From Sphingobacterium thalpophilum (GTDB lineage Bacteria; Bacteroidota; Bacteroidia; Sphingobacteriales; Sphingobacteriaceae), in the NCBI RefSeq assembly GCF_901482695.1, contig NZ_LR590484.1:2232001-2296000 (forward strand): DNA of 64,000 nt. The letters are read 5' to 3'. Positions 7,272 through 15,613 of this stretch are shown here, piece after piece; the first letter of the stretch is position 1, and each line of letters begins with the position of its first letter. The position numbers and the translations under genes are program-made. The notes under the pieces are model-generated. The model ran no database searches. It had not been told where the DNA came from and saw nothing but the letters and a program-made list of their open reading frames with translations.

Positions 7272-8090
7272 TTATTTCTTTTCATCGGCATAGCCAAATA
7301 CCTTTTGCAGGATACTGGTATTTCTGCTGCCTCCAATATTGTTTCTGATCTTTAATTCCTGATCCGCAACTTTGATGAAAAGTCCGTCAATGGCCTTTTG
7401 GGTAACATAAGCTGTCAAGTTTGTTTCCACCTTATTGCTTAGCGGCAGATTATTATAAGCGGTCGTCAGCTGTGTCCAGTATTGATCGACATGATTCGCG
7501 CCCATGGCCGACTGGATGACCGGGCTGAATTTAGTGGTGAGTTCTGCAGATGTGTTTGTCTTAAAGAATGTCGTCGCCGCATCTTGCTTGCTGCCCAGAA
7601 GAATATTGGTCGCATCTGTAATGGTCATTTTCGATAAGGCATTGACGAACACCGGAGCAGCCTCTTTTACAGCGCCCTCCGCAGCTCTGTTCATGCTCTG
7701 AACAAACTGATCGCAGAGTTTTCCCATTCCTACAGCACGCAAGGCTTTCTCCACTTTTTGTGCTTCCGCCGGCATTAAAATTTTTACGGCTGCATCACCT
7801 AAAAAGCCATCTTTCTTGGCTAGAGATTCTATACTGGCATTGAGGCCATTGCTCAGGGCCTGCTTGATGCCCAGGCTGGCATCTTTATTGGATAAGGATG
7901 TTAACCCATTTGATGGAGCGGTGTTGTGGGAGGAGCTATTGGCTGCGTTAGCTGCCGCGCTGCTGCTATCGGTCTGATTGACCTTGTTGAGTGCCTCGCT
8001 GATTTTTTTGAAGATCTGGGCTTCGCTGGTATTGGTGCACAAAAGGCCCGCAACGAACAACGAATAATATAGGAATGGAAATTTCATCAT
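7272..8090 (-). CDS. DUF4197 domain-containing exported protein
   Basis: 272 aa from the first ATG at 8090 (MMKFPFLYYSLFVAGLLCTN); a TTG further upstream would add an unlikely hydrophilic extension. Signal peptide ending near SEA-Q. After a Ser/Ala/Asn-rich linker (about residues 35-65) the sequence carries the DUF4197 pattern: SLGIKQALSNGLNASIESLA, GFLGDAAVKILMPAEAQKVE, MNRAAEGAVKEAAPVFVNA, and the ending DQELKIRNNIGGSRN plus ILQKVFGY. This is a widespread periplasmic family of unknown function. Monocistronic, with its own terminator. Confidence 0.88.
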   Translation of the reverse strand: MMKFPFLYYSLFVAGLLCTNTSEAQIFKKISEALNKVNQTDSSSAAANAANSSSHNTAPSNGLTSLSNKDASLGIKQALSNGLNASIESLAKKDGFLGDAAVKILMPAEAQKVEKALRAVGMGKLCDQFVQSMNRAAEGAVKEAAPVFVNALSKMTITDATNILLGSKQDAATTFFKTNTSAELTTKFSPVIQSAMGANHVDQYWTQLTTAYNNLPLSNKVETNLTAYVTQKAIDGLFIKVADQELKIRNNIGGSRNTSILQKVFGYADEKK

Positions 8091-8274
8091 GTTATGTTTT
8101 GTTGTCAAAATTACGGATATCGACTGTTAATTTTTATTAAAGTTTAAATCGCTTCCCGTATATCGCATAGATTGTGCTTAGTCGTAGCAGATGCGCTACA
8201 GGGTAGGGTTGCTGAGCCAGACGATGGTGTGGGGATTTACAAATAGAAGTGATGCTGTAGCAGTATTCAGGCAA

Positions 8275-8317
8275 GATTAAATAGGGCGTCCAAATATTTT
8301 GGATGCCCTATTTAATC
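8275..8317 (-). terminator. Long hairpin terminator after the endonuclease/phosphatase-fold gene
   Basis: A 43-nt near-perfect palindrome (GATTAAATAGGGC... with one G/A mismatch) lies 17 nt past the stop of the gene at 8334-9173, minus strand. Its 20-bp arms make it an unusually long hairpin; the terminal A/T pairs supply the U tract in both directions. Confidence 0.75.
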
Positions 8318-8333
8318 TATGTATCGTTTTTCG

Positions 8334-9173
8334 CTACTTCCAGGACAGGGTGGTGGCGACAGGAAAGTGGTCAGATGGGAACTTGTTTATATAGGTGTCT
8401 GTCAGGATACCATATTTTTTTACCTGAAAAGGCTTGGTGATAAAGATATGGTCTATCCGACCAGTTGCCCGGATACTTTTTCCCCAGCCATTAAAAGACG
8501 AGTTGGGCTCGTATTTGAGCGGTGCAAGCTCGTGAACATCGGTAACCACCTGGCTGTTCGCCAATGTAAAGTAAGCCGCGTCTTTTTCATCAACATTAAA
8601 GTCACCGGTCAGGATTAGAGGAAGATCTTTAGCAAATTCTTTCGCCTTCGCCAAGATCAGCTTGGCGCTTTCAGTCCTTGCCGTACGACCGATATGGTCA
8701 AAATGGGTATTCATAAATATAAAACGCTTTTTATTGGTTTTATCTTCGAAAATGCCCCAGGTACAAATGCGAGGCAATGCTGCATCCCAGCCTTTGTTGG
8801 GATGTTCAGTATCTGTTGCGGAAAGCCAGAAAGTCCCGCTCTTGATCGCTTTGAACCGGTTGGTATTGTAATAGATCGCGGAGTGTTCACCCTCCTGCGC
8901 GCCATTGTCACGGCCTACACCAACGTAATCGAAGCCGGGAAGCAGTGATTTCAGGTCCTGAACCTGATCGTAGAAGCCTTCTTGTATACCGAAAATGTCG
9001 AAGCCATGGTATTTAATCAAATTGCTCAGCGGCACCTTGCGGTCATTCCACATATTGCCTGTATCTACTGTATTTTTTTGTCTGATATTGTATGTTGCCG
9101 CAATGAAATTCTGCGCATGTGCGATGTACGAAATACATAAGGCGGCGACGAGAATAAAGGTTCTTTTTAGCAT
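8334..9173 (-). CDS. Exported endonuclease/exonuclease/phosphatase-fold protein
   Basis: 279 aa with a signal peptide (MLKRTFILVAALCISYIAHA-Q). The catalytic motifs of the EEP superfamily (PF03372) are in order: TYNIRQKN, FGIQEGF (metal-binding Glu), FMNTHFDHIG, ILTGDFNVDE (catalytic Asp/Asn), RIDHIFI and PSDHFPVATT (general His). Secreted members are usually metal-dependent phosphodiesterases acting on nucleic acids, phospholipids or phosphoinositides; the substrate cannot be chosen from sequence. It is followed by a gene in the same orientation for a secreted glycerophosphodiesterase-like protein upstream (9260-10027), suggesting phosphate/phospholipid scavenging. Confidence 0.9.
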   Translation of the reverse strand: MLKRTFILVAALCISYIAHAQNFIAATYNIRQKNTVDTGNMWNDRKVPLSNLIKYHGFDIFGIQEGFYDQVQDLKSLLPGFDYVGVGRDNGAQEGEHSAIYYNTNRFKAIKSGTFWLSATDTEHPNKGWDAALPRICTWGIFEDKTNKKRFIFMNTHFDHIGRTARTESAKLILAKAKEFAKDLPLILTGDFNVDEKDAAYFTLANSQVVTDVHELAPLKYEPNSSFNGWGKSIRATGRIDHIFITKPFQVKKYGILTDTYINKFPSDHFPVATTLSWK

Positions 9174-9190
9174 TTTTATTGTATTATGTG

Positions 9191-9238
9191 AGCAGGAACA
9201 TCGGGTTTCCAGATAATGGTAGCTCGGTCGTTCCTGCT
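9191..9238. other. Intergenic hairpin
   Basis: AGCAGGAAC (9191-9199) pairs with GTTCCTGCT (9230-9238) around a 30-nt loop, between the glycerophosphodiesterase gene and the endonuclease-like gene on the minus strand. No U run follows, so it may be an mRNA-stabilising structure and not a terminator. Confidence 0.4.
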
Positions 9239-9259
9239 TGTGATGTTATCGTTGCATTG

Positions 9260-10027
9260 TTACTTTTTTAACTCCTGAAGCAGCAATTCAGGTTCGTCTG
9301 TGGTAATGAAATCAATTTTTTGGCCGATCAGATTATGCATTTCTTCTGCGGTGTTGACCGTCCATGCATTTACTTTCATGCCTAATTTATGGGCATCCTG
9401 TAGCCAGCTCGCATTCTTTTTGAACACGGAATAATGGTAGTCCAGTCCATTGATCCCTGCGGCATGTACATCAGCAGGCGATTTGTCTCCATTCAGATAT
9501 TGGATATTGGCTTTTGGAGCGAGTTCATGAATCTTCTGGCAGGCTTCAAAGCTGAATGCGATATAATCCGTTATTTTTTCTGCTTTCAATGCCTTCACCA
9601 TCTCGACAGCTTTAGTTGCCGCTTCTAGGGTACGTTCTACACCCAGTTTGTTGGTTTTGAGCTCGAGGATGAGGCGTAATCCTTTGAGTTTTTTGCCTGC
9701 TGTGATATATTCTTCTAAAGTAGGGATAGACTCTCCATTGGGATGTTTCTTGGCCAAAAGTTCTTGGTAGGTTGCTGTCGCAATATCGATCCCGTAGAAG
9801 TCATTGTCATGGTTGACCACAAGGATGTTGTCTTTGGTCAGGTGCACATCAAATTCCGAACCGAACAGTTTCAGTTGGTGTGCCGCTTTTAGGGAAGCAA
9901 TTGAATTTTGCGGAAGATGGCTATTTTTCCACACTCCGCGGTGAGCTATCGCCTTTGTCTGAGCGAAAAGTGCGGTAGAAGAAATGACCATAGCCAGCGT
10001 CAGGCAGGTAAAAATGTGTTTTTTCAT
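9260..10027 (-). CDS. Exported glycerophosphodiester phosphodiesterase
   Basis: 255 aa from ATG 10027, giving a clean signal peptide (MKKHIFTCLTLAMVISSTAL, cleavage near FAQ). Motifs of the GDPD TIM barrel (PF03009): AIAHRGVWKN with the catalytic His, LPQNSIASLKAA, FGSEFDVHLTKDN (metal-binding Glu/Asp), VNHDNDFYGI (second catalytic His), LILELKTN and the C-terminal KVNAWTVN and IDFITTDEPELL. It hydrolyses glycerophosphodiesters to sn-glycerol 3-phosphate and an alcohol, in the periplasm. Neighbouring secreted EEP-fold enzyme points to phospholipid breakdown. Confidence 0.93.
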   Translation of the reverse strand: MKKHIFTCLTLAMVISSTALFAQTKAIAHRGVWKNSHLPQNSIASLKAAHQLKLFGSEFDVHLTKDNILVVNHDNDFYGIDIATATYQELLAKKHPNGESIPTLEEYITAGKKLKGLRLILELKTNKLGVERTLEAATKAVEMVKALKAEKITDYIAFSFEACQKIHELAPKANIQYLNGDKSPADVHAAGINGLDYHYSVFKKNASWLQDAHKLGMKVNAWTVNTAEEMHNLIGQKIDFITTDEPELLLQELKK

Positions 10028-10063
10028 ATGTATTACTTTAAAAGCTGAACGTATGCAGATAAA

Positions 10064-10111
10064 AAAAGTGGTACTTTTCTCCTGCATCACAAGATCTAAA
10101 GTACCACTTTT
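10064..10111 (-). terminator. Terminator after the HD phosphohydrolase gene
   Basis: AAAAGTGGTACTTT / AAAGTACCACTTTT form a 14-bp perfect stem with a 20-nt loop; on the minus strand the 3' arm runs into a T tract. It ends the methyltransferase-HD operon just upstream of the GDPD gene. Confidence 0.85.
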
Positions 10112-10136
10112 ATATGTAGGAATTGTTAAGTGTAAT

Positions 10137-10784
10137 TTATTTTTTACCATTCCATTCTGCCATGAACTCATCCAGGAATCCGAGCATATACTGATGCCGG
10201 TGTTCTGCAATTTTTTTGGCAGCTTCGGTGTTCATCCTGTCTTTCAACAGGAGTAGTTTTTCGTAGAAGTGATTGATTGTGGGGGCTTCCGAATGTTTGT
10301 ATGCCTCTTTATCTTTATACTCCTGCACCGGAATGTTGGGATTGTACATCTCTCGGCCTTTGTTGCCACCAAAACTAAATGCCCGGGCAATACCGATGGC
10401 GCCTATGGCGTCCAGACGATCTGCATCCTGCACAATTTCCATTTCTTTCGAATGAAAGGAGACCTCACCCAAGCTGGCTTTGAAAGACATGTTAAAGATA
10501 ATCTTTTTAACATGGTCAACCACTTCGGGCGCAATTTCCAGACTGGTCAAAAATTCACCGGCAACGCGAGGGCCTATCGTTTCGTCGCCGTCATGGAATT
10601 TACTGTCCGCGATATCATGTAGGAGTGCTGCCAGCTCGCAGACCATGACATCTGCTTTTTCTACTTCTAAAATTAACTTCGTATTGTTCCATACGCGTTG
10701 AATATGCGACCAATCGTGGCCTGCTTCTGCAAATTTCAAACGATCTTGCACAAATGCTACTGTGCGTTCAATAATGTTATTCAT
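10137..10784 (-). CDS. HD-domain phosphohydrolase
   Basis: 215 aa, single HD domain. Metal ligands are visible in order: AGHDWSHIQRVW (first His), LLHDIADSKFHDGD (the His-Asp pair) and VQDADRLDAIGAIGIARAFS (C-terminal Asp). This pattern is that of the YpgQ/YedJ group of small HD hydrolases, some of which are (d)NTP pyrophosphohydrolases. Cytosolic; no signal peptide. Its start overlaps the end of the upstream methyltransferase gene by 8 nt, so the two are co-translated. Precise substrate unknown. Confidence 0.9.
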   Translation of the reverse strand: MNNIIERTVAFVQDRLKFAEAGHDWSHIQRVWNNTKLILEVEKADVMVCELAALLHDIADSKFHDGDETIGPRVAGEFLTSLEIAPEVVDHVKKIIFNMSFKASLGEVSFHSKEMEIVQDADRLDAIGAIGIARAFSFGGNKGREMYNPNIPVQEYKDKEAYKHSEAPTINHFYEKLLLLKDRMNTEAAKKIAEHRHQYMLGFLDEFMAEWNGKK

Positions 10785-11955
10785 ACAATACTTTTGTTTT
10801 TTCGCGAGTACCCTCGTATAATTCGTATTCTAATAATCTACAATCTAATTTACCATTATAAAACTCTATACGTCTGGACGCACGGAGACCAATCTTTTTG
10901 GCCAGATCCGGATTTCCAGTAAATATATAGCCCCTGTAGCCCTTACATTCCTGTTTCATAAAATCACCCATCCGTTTATAGGTAATTTCTAGTTTGGTAT
11001 GCGTTCCGAGCCGCTCGCCATATTCAGGGTTGAATAAGATGACGCCGTTTTCTTTAGGAACGTGTGTTTCGGCAAAATCGCATACCAGAAACGAAATTAA
11101 TTGCTCTACGCCTGCTGTGCGGGCATTCATTTTAGAAACGTTGACCGCTTCTTCGGAAATATCGGTGGCGATAATCTGGGGGGCAGCTTTTTTATTGACC
11201 TGATCTTTTAATGCACGGCGTTCCTGGAAGAATACGGTTTCATCATAACCGATGAAATGCATAAAAGAATAATTCATGCGCAACAAGCCGGGCTTTCTAT
11301 TGGTTGCAATCAATGCCGCTTCAATGGCGAGCGTGCCGGAGCCACACATCGGATTGATGAATGGTGAAACGCCATCCCATTTGGAAGCCATGATTGTTGA
11401 AGCAGCCAGAGCCTCCAGCATTGGTGCTTTGCCCGGAATCTTACGATAACCATGTTTTGCAAGCGTCTCGCCCGAAGTATCCAGGAAAATTTCGGCGCGA
11501 TCGTCCTTCCAGTACAGATGCACCACCGCTTTATTGTTATCAGGACCTGAATTCGGTCGCATCCCTTTTTTTGCTTTAATCCGGTCTACGATTGCATCTT
11601 TAACCTTGACATTCGCAAACAGGGGAGTGCTAACCGTTTCATTGTCCACGTTTGAAGTGACTGAAAAATAACCGTCAAACTGTATGAGTTCTTCCCAGGC
11701 AATCTTGCTCAGTTCATCGTAGAGCTCAGTAGGGTTAGTGGCTGTAAACTCCTGCAAAGAATACAGGATCTGCGATGCCGTACGCAAGTTTAAGTTGAGC
11801 TTGACCGTGTCATTGACGCTTGCCTTTAGTTCGACTCCAGTCGAAAACGCCCTGACAATGTCAAAACCTAACTCTTTAACTTCCTGTTGCAAATAAGGCG
11901 ATAAGCGTTTATTGCACGTTATAATAACTTTATTGGGGGTGTTGAAAACTTCCAT
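10777..11955 (-). CDS. THUMP-domain class I RNA methyltransferase (RlmL N-terminal type)
   Basis: 392 aa from ATG 11955 (MEVFNTPNKVIITCNKRL); another ATG sits one codon upstream. N-terminal ferredoxin-like/THUMP domain (about residues 1-160) followed by a Rossmann methyltransferase: SAM-binding INPMCGSGTLAIEAALIATN, acidic IIATDISEEAV, and the catalytic-loop motif FNPEYGERLG, a variant of NPPYGER. It resembles the N-terminal m2G methyltransferase half of RlmL (23S rRNA G2445), which in Bacteroidota is a separate gene. The rRNA target is by family inference. Overlaps the HD gene. Confidence 0.9.
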   Translation of the reverse strand: MEVFNTPNKVIITCNKRLSPYLQQEVKELGFDIVRAFSTGVELKASVNDTVKLNLNLRTASQILYSLQEFTATNPTELYDELSKIAWEELIQFDGYFSVTSNVDNETVSTPLFANVKVKDAIVDRIKAKKGMRPNSGPDNNKAVVHLYWKDDRAEIFLDTSGETLAKHGYRKIPGKAPMLEALAASTIMASKWDGVSPFINPMCGSGTLAIEAALIATNRKPGLLRMNYSFMHFIGYDETVFFQERRALKDQVNKKAAPQIIATDISEEAVNVSKMNARTAGVEQLISFLVCDFAETHVPKENGVILFNPEYGERLGTHTKLEITYKRMGDFMKQECKGYRGYIFTGNPDLAKKIGLRASRRIEFYNGKLDCRLLEYELYEGTREKTKVLYE

Positions 11956-12032
11956 CATATTTTGTACAAAGTTAATTAAACTCTTCCTCAAAAAATGCTT
12001 AATTTTACGCTTTAATATTTATTTTTTTGATT

Positions 12033-12407
12033 ATGGAAATTAGAGGAAAAGTACACGAGATAGGAGCGACACAACAAGTGACAGAATCATTCAAAAAACG
12101 CGATATGATTGTTGCTTATGCCGAAAATCCACAGTTTGTTGAATATATCCGTTTTGAAGCCACACAGGATAGAACATCCATTTTTGATAACCTGGCTATT
12201 GGCGAGGAAGTAGAGGTATCTTTTAATCTTCGTGGTCGCCCTTGGACAAATAAAGATGGTGTAACAACCTATTTCAACTCCTTGGTGGCATGGCGGGTGA
12301 CGAAACTCGGAAATGCAGCTCCGGCACCTTCTTCTCCCGGTTATGCAGATATGCCGGCTCCTGTAGATTTGTCCGGTTCATCAGATGATGATGATTTACC
12401 GTTCTAA
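12033..12407 (+). CDS. DUF3127 protein with SSB-like acidic C-terminal tip
   Basis: 124 aa from ATG 12033 (MEIRGKVHEIGATQQVTESF). The sequence is that of the DUF3127 family: an OB-fold-like core (about residues 1-92) including TESFKKRDMIVAYAENPQFV and EVEVSFNLRGRPWTNKDGVT. A Pro/Ala/Ser linker then leads to a terminal DDDDLPF. That tip is almost identical to the C-terminal peptide of bacterial SSB (D-D-D-x-P-F), which recruits RecO, PriA, RecQ and other partners. I infer a nucleic-acid-linked protein that may compete for the SSB interactome; this is not shown by the sequence alone. Divergent from the methyltransferase gene and followed by a terminator. Confidence 0.88.
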   Translation: MEIRGKVHEIGATQQVTESFKKRDMIVAYAENPQFVEYIRFEATQDRTSIFDNLAIGEEVEVSFNLRGRPWTNKDGVTTYFNSLVAWRVTKLGNAAPAPSSPGYADMPAPVDLSGSSDDDDLPF

Positions 12408-12429
12408 TATATGTAAAGACTGTTCAGCC

Positions 12430-12469
12430 AACGAATCCTCGGTATAACCTATCGGGGATTCGTTTTTTT
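12430..12469 (+). terminator. Intrinsic terminator after the DUF3127 gene
   Basis: ACGAATCC (12431-12438) pairs with GGATTCGT (12456-12463), followed by seven T. Confidence 0.85.
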
Positions 12470-12844
12470 GTCATTGGCTCTACCCAATAGACCATAAATT
12501 TTACCTCCTCTTTTCCACTAAAGTTTCTGCATGCTAATGCCGCTTCTTCACGAAGATATACAATATCATCTGAACGACTAGAACGTCACTGTTCGAATGG
12601 AAGGCCGATAACTCCATGGACCAACTGATTCGACGAGAGAAACTCCATAGCAATTGATCCTCACATTCAACTCTTTCCGTTAAAACAGCGTATAGTATGT
12701 CGCAGCAGTCGTCGGCAAGATTGTTCATAAAAAAAATAACCAATTATCATTTTATAAATAAAAAAATTAATAAATGAATTTTGAATTGTAAATTTTATTA
12801 GTAATTTAGCCTTAATTATAAATCTAAGACGGATCAATTATCAC
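12470..12844. other. Intergenic boundary of the accessory locus
   Basis: 375 bp with no convincing gene; the longest frame (minus strand, 69 codons) has no recognisable composition or start context. The right part is strongly A/T rich and contains the candidate promoter of the nutrient locus at 12779-12809. Confidence 0.5.
12779..12809 (+). promoter_or_regulatory. Candidate promoter of the nutrient locus
   Basis: TTTTG (12779-12783) and TAATTTAG (12802-12809) resemble the -33 (TTTG) and -7 (TAnnTTTG, one mismatch) boxes with an 18-nt spacer, ending 35 nt before the first ATG. Confidence 0.45.
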
Positions 12845-13636
12845 ATGCGTTTCATAGTAGGCTTTTTATGTATAATCAACGTGATGTTTGTCGAAGGACA
12901 AGAGCTATTCACGTTGCACTCTTCCTACCTGTCGGCAGTGGATTCCGGTTATGTGTATGTACCAAAGGGAAGAAATACAGACAGGCAATTACCGGTTGTA
13001 TACGTGCTGCATAGCCATGGTGCAAATTATAAAAGTTTATCCAATTTTGTTGATTTCCAAGAACTAAGCAATCGGTATGGCTTTGTCGTTGTCTGTCCGG
13101 ATGGGCTTCGAAACAGTTGGTTTTTCGATAGTCCTCATGCGGGAGGGCCTCAATTTGGCAAATTCCTTACTGAGGAACTTATGCCTTTTATCCAGATGAA
13201 GTATCATACTAATGCCCATCAATCATTCATTACTGGCGTTAGCATGGGTGGGCATGGTGCGCTGTGGCTCTTTTTTAATTATGCAACTTTTTTTAGAAGT
13301 GCGGGAAGTAGTTCAGGTGTAGTGAACCTAAGGCATTCGGCCTTTAAGAAAACTACTTTGGCCGAACATTTAGGGGAATATAGTCCGGAGAATATATTGT
13401 TCGATTCGTTTAGCATAACCAATAACGTCCATAAAATTAGAGGCACTGGAAAGAGTTTTATTTTTGACTGTGGCACCGAAGATTATCTATATGGGGCTAA
13501 TAAGTCGCTTCGAGATAGTTGTGATCATCTTAAGGTCCAGGCGACGTACATAGCACAACCTGGGGCTCATACTTCCGGTTACTGGGCACGGACAATTCCG
13601 GCACACTTTGCTTATTTCTATAATCTGATTCGATAA
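12845..13636 (+). CDS. Exported alpha/beta-hydrolase esterase (esterase D/CE1-like)
   Basis: 263 aa with a short signal peptide (MRFIVGFLCIINVMFVEG-Q). The fold is the putative-esterase family (PF00756): ADSGYVYVPKG-type start, LPVVYVLHSHGANYKSLSNF, the nucleophile elbow ITGVSMGGHGALWLF (Ser about residue 130), the acid segment FIFDCGTEDYLY and the terminal catalytic His in PGAHTSGYW. Such enzymes hydrolyse short acyl esters on sugars (acetyl or feruloyl) or S-formylglutathione; with a signal peptide and this neighbourhood, periplasmic sugar deacylation is the likely role. First gene of the locus; 101 nt before the FAD oxidoreductase. Confidence 0.85.
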   Translation: MRFIVGFLCIINVMFVEGQELFTLHSSYLSAVDSGYVYVPKGRNTDRQLPVVYVLHSHGANYKSLSNFVDFQELSNRYGFVVVCPDGLRNSWFFDSPHAGGPQFGKFLTEELMPFIQMKYHTNAHQSFITGVSMGGHGALWLFFNYATFFRSAGSSSGVVNLRHSAFKKTTLAEHLGEYSPENILFDSFSITNNVHKIRGTGKSFIFDCGTEDYLYGANKSLRDSCDHLKVQATYIAQPGAHTSGYWARTIPAHFAYFYNLIR

Positions 13637-13737
13637 AATTTGACTATATGTTCCACTCTGATTTCTAACAGGATTTTAGGCTTCTGTTAAGTATGGTTAC
13701 CTTGATTTTCTAAACTTTTTATTGCAATTATTTAATT

Positions 13738-15588
13738 ATGAAATGGTTTAAAACTTTTTTTTCTCTTCTGTTGATTTCAATAACGGGTGCTGTCTGCGGA
13801 CAAGGGATTGTTTCTTATGATGTGTTGATTATGGGCGGGGGGGCGAGCGGTGTATCGGCAGCATTACAGGCCGCGCGACTGGGCAGCAAGGTGCTCGTTG
13901 TGGAGGAGACAGATTGGCTGGGAGGGATGTTGACGTCCGCAGGCGTATCGGCTATTGATGGCAACCATAAACTCCCGTCCGGTATCTGGGGCGAATTTAG
14001 GCAAGAGCTTTACAACTATTATGGGGGCGCTAAGGCTGTCGAAACGGGCTGGGTAAGCAATACCCTATTCGAACCTTCTGTTGGAAATCGTCTTTTAAAG
14101 AAAATGGTAGCCTCCGAAAAAAATATTACAGTGTGGTATAAAAGTTCATTGATAGATCTAAAAAAGTTACCTAGAGGATGGACTGTGACCATCGGTCAAG
14201 CTGGTAAGAAGCGAACAGTTGGAGCGGACATGTTAATTGATGCAACCGAACTGGGGGACCTGTTACCCCTCGCGGGCGTTGCTTATCGTATCGGCATGGA
14301 CAGCCGTTATGATACCAAAGAAGCATACGCTCCCGAAACAGCAAATTCGATCATCCAAGACTTGACTTATGTGGCGATTCTAAAGGACTACGGACCTCAT
14401 GCGAACGTGATACTGAAGAAACCTAAAGGATACAATCCGAAGGAATTTGAACATGCTTGCGATGTAGCGGATCCCGCGTCACATAACAATACTCCAATAA
14501 TCGATTGTGGACAGATGATCACTTATGGAAAATTGCCCAATCAAAAATACATGATTAACTGGCCGAAAGACGGGAATGATATTTATCTAAACATCATCGA
14601 AAAATCGTCCAAGGAGCGTGCTATAGAATTACAAAAAGCAAAAGATCATACCTTACGTTTCATTTATCATCTTCAGACCAAATTGGGCTTTTCCCATCTA
14701 GGCCTTGCTGACGATGAGTTTAACACAGCAGATAAACTGCCATATATCCCCTATCATCGTGAATCTAGGAGGGCAAAGGGATTAGTGCAGTTGACACTGC
14801 CTTATGTGCAGGCCCCTTATGAACAGGATTTACCCTTGTATCGAACTGGAGGTATTGTGGGGGATTATACCATTGACCATCATCATCTTAAAAATCCTGA
14901 TGCACCAAAAATTGATTTCGTCAAAATTCGGGTACCGTCTTACAACGTGCCTCTAGGAAGTCTGATCCCCGATACAGTAGACGACTTTATTGTGGCCGAA
15001 AAGAGTATAAGCGTCAGCAATATTGTCGCGGGAGCGACGCGCCTCCAACCCGTTGTACTGGGAGTGGGACAGGCAGCGGGAGCATTAGCTGCACTGGCCG
15101 TCAAAGAAGGGTGTAGTCCAAGAAACTTATCTGTAAGGCAGATCCAGCAGGTATTGCTAGACAACGGCGCATACTTAATGCCCTTTATTGATGTGGAAGT
15201 AAGAGACAAACGATTTCAGGCTATCCAGCGAATAGGTGCAACCGGTATATTAAAGGGAAGGGGCGTGCCTTACAAATGGGCAAACCAAACTTGGTTCTAC
15301 CCCGAACATCGAATCAGTGAGGTGGACCTGATAAACGGAATGAGCAGTTATTATCCAGTTGTCAGCAAAATAGCCGGTTCTGGTGCTGATGTGACAGCCC
15401 GTTTTTTTGCAGACCTGTTGCTGTCGGTTGATCCCACCCTCAACAAGGAAACCCTCTGGCAGACTATTACAAAGCAGGATAGCGAACTGCTGACCCGCGC
15501 TGAAATCGCGGTCCTTTTGGATCATATCCTGAAGCCTTTCAGTCGCGAAGTGGATTACTCAGGACGTTTGATCGATCAAAGAAATTAA
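13738..15588 (+). CDS. Exported FAD-dependent oxidoreductase (FAD_oxidored family)
   Basis: 616 aa. A signal peptide (MKWFKTFFSLLLISITGAVC-GQ) precedes a dinucleotide-binding fold, VLIMGGGASGVSAALQAARL, with the acidic end VLVVEETDWLGGMLTSAGV. Further family features are LIDATELGDLLPLAGV and, near the C-terminal part of the flavin domain, SVSNIVAGATRLQPVVLGVG then QAAGALAALA. This is the PF12831 pattern. About 150 C-terminal residues form an extra domain. Exported members occur in many Bacteroidota sugar loci, but the oxidised substrate is not established. 25 nt before the DUF5009 gene. Since FAD loading before export usually needs Tat, the lack of an obvious twin-arginine motif is notable. 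Confidence 0.85.
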   Translation: MKWFKTFFSLLLISITGAVCGQGIVSYDVLIMGGGASGVSAALQAARLGSKVLVVEETDWLGGMLTSAGVSAIDGNHKLPSGIWGEFRQELYNYYGGAKAVETGWVSNTLFEPSVGNRLLKKMVASEKNITVWYKSSLIDLKKLPRGWTVTIGQAGKKRTVGADMLIDATELGDLLPLAGVAYRIGMDSRYDTKEAYAPETANSIIQDLTYVAILKDYGPHANVILKKPKGYNPKEFEHACDVADPASHNNTPIIDCGQMITYGKLPNQKYMINWPKDGNDIYLNIIEKSSKERAIELQKAKDHTLRFIYHLQTKLGFSHLGLADDEFNTADKLPYIPYHRESRRAKGLVQLTLPYVQAPYEQDLPLYRTGGIVGDYTIDHHHLKNPDAPKIDFVKIRVPSYNVPLGSLIPDTVDDFIVAEKSISVSNIVAGATRLQPVVLGVGQAAGALAALAVKEGCSPRNLSVRQIQQVLLDNGAYLMPFIDVEVRDKRFQAIQRIGATGILKGRGVPYKWANQTWFYPEHRISEVDLINGMSSYYPVVSKIAGSGADVTARFFADLLLSVDPTLNKETLWQTITKQDSELLTRAEIAVLLDHILKPFSREVDYSGRLIDQRN

Positions 15589-15613
15589 TGTACTACTCCA
15601 GTATAACCTAAAC

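Noticed and set aside
12534-12743. 69-codon minus-strand ORF in the gap before the nutrient locus
   Set aside because: No signal, domain, start context or composition that would set it apart from chance in A/T-rich DNA.
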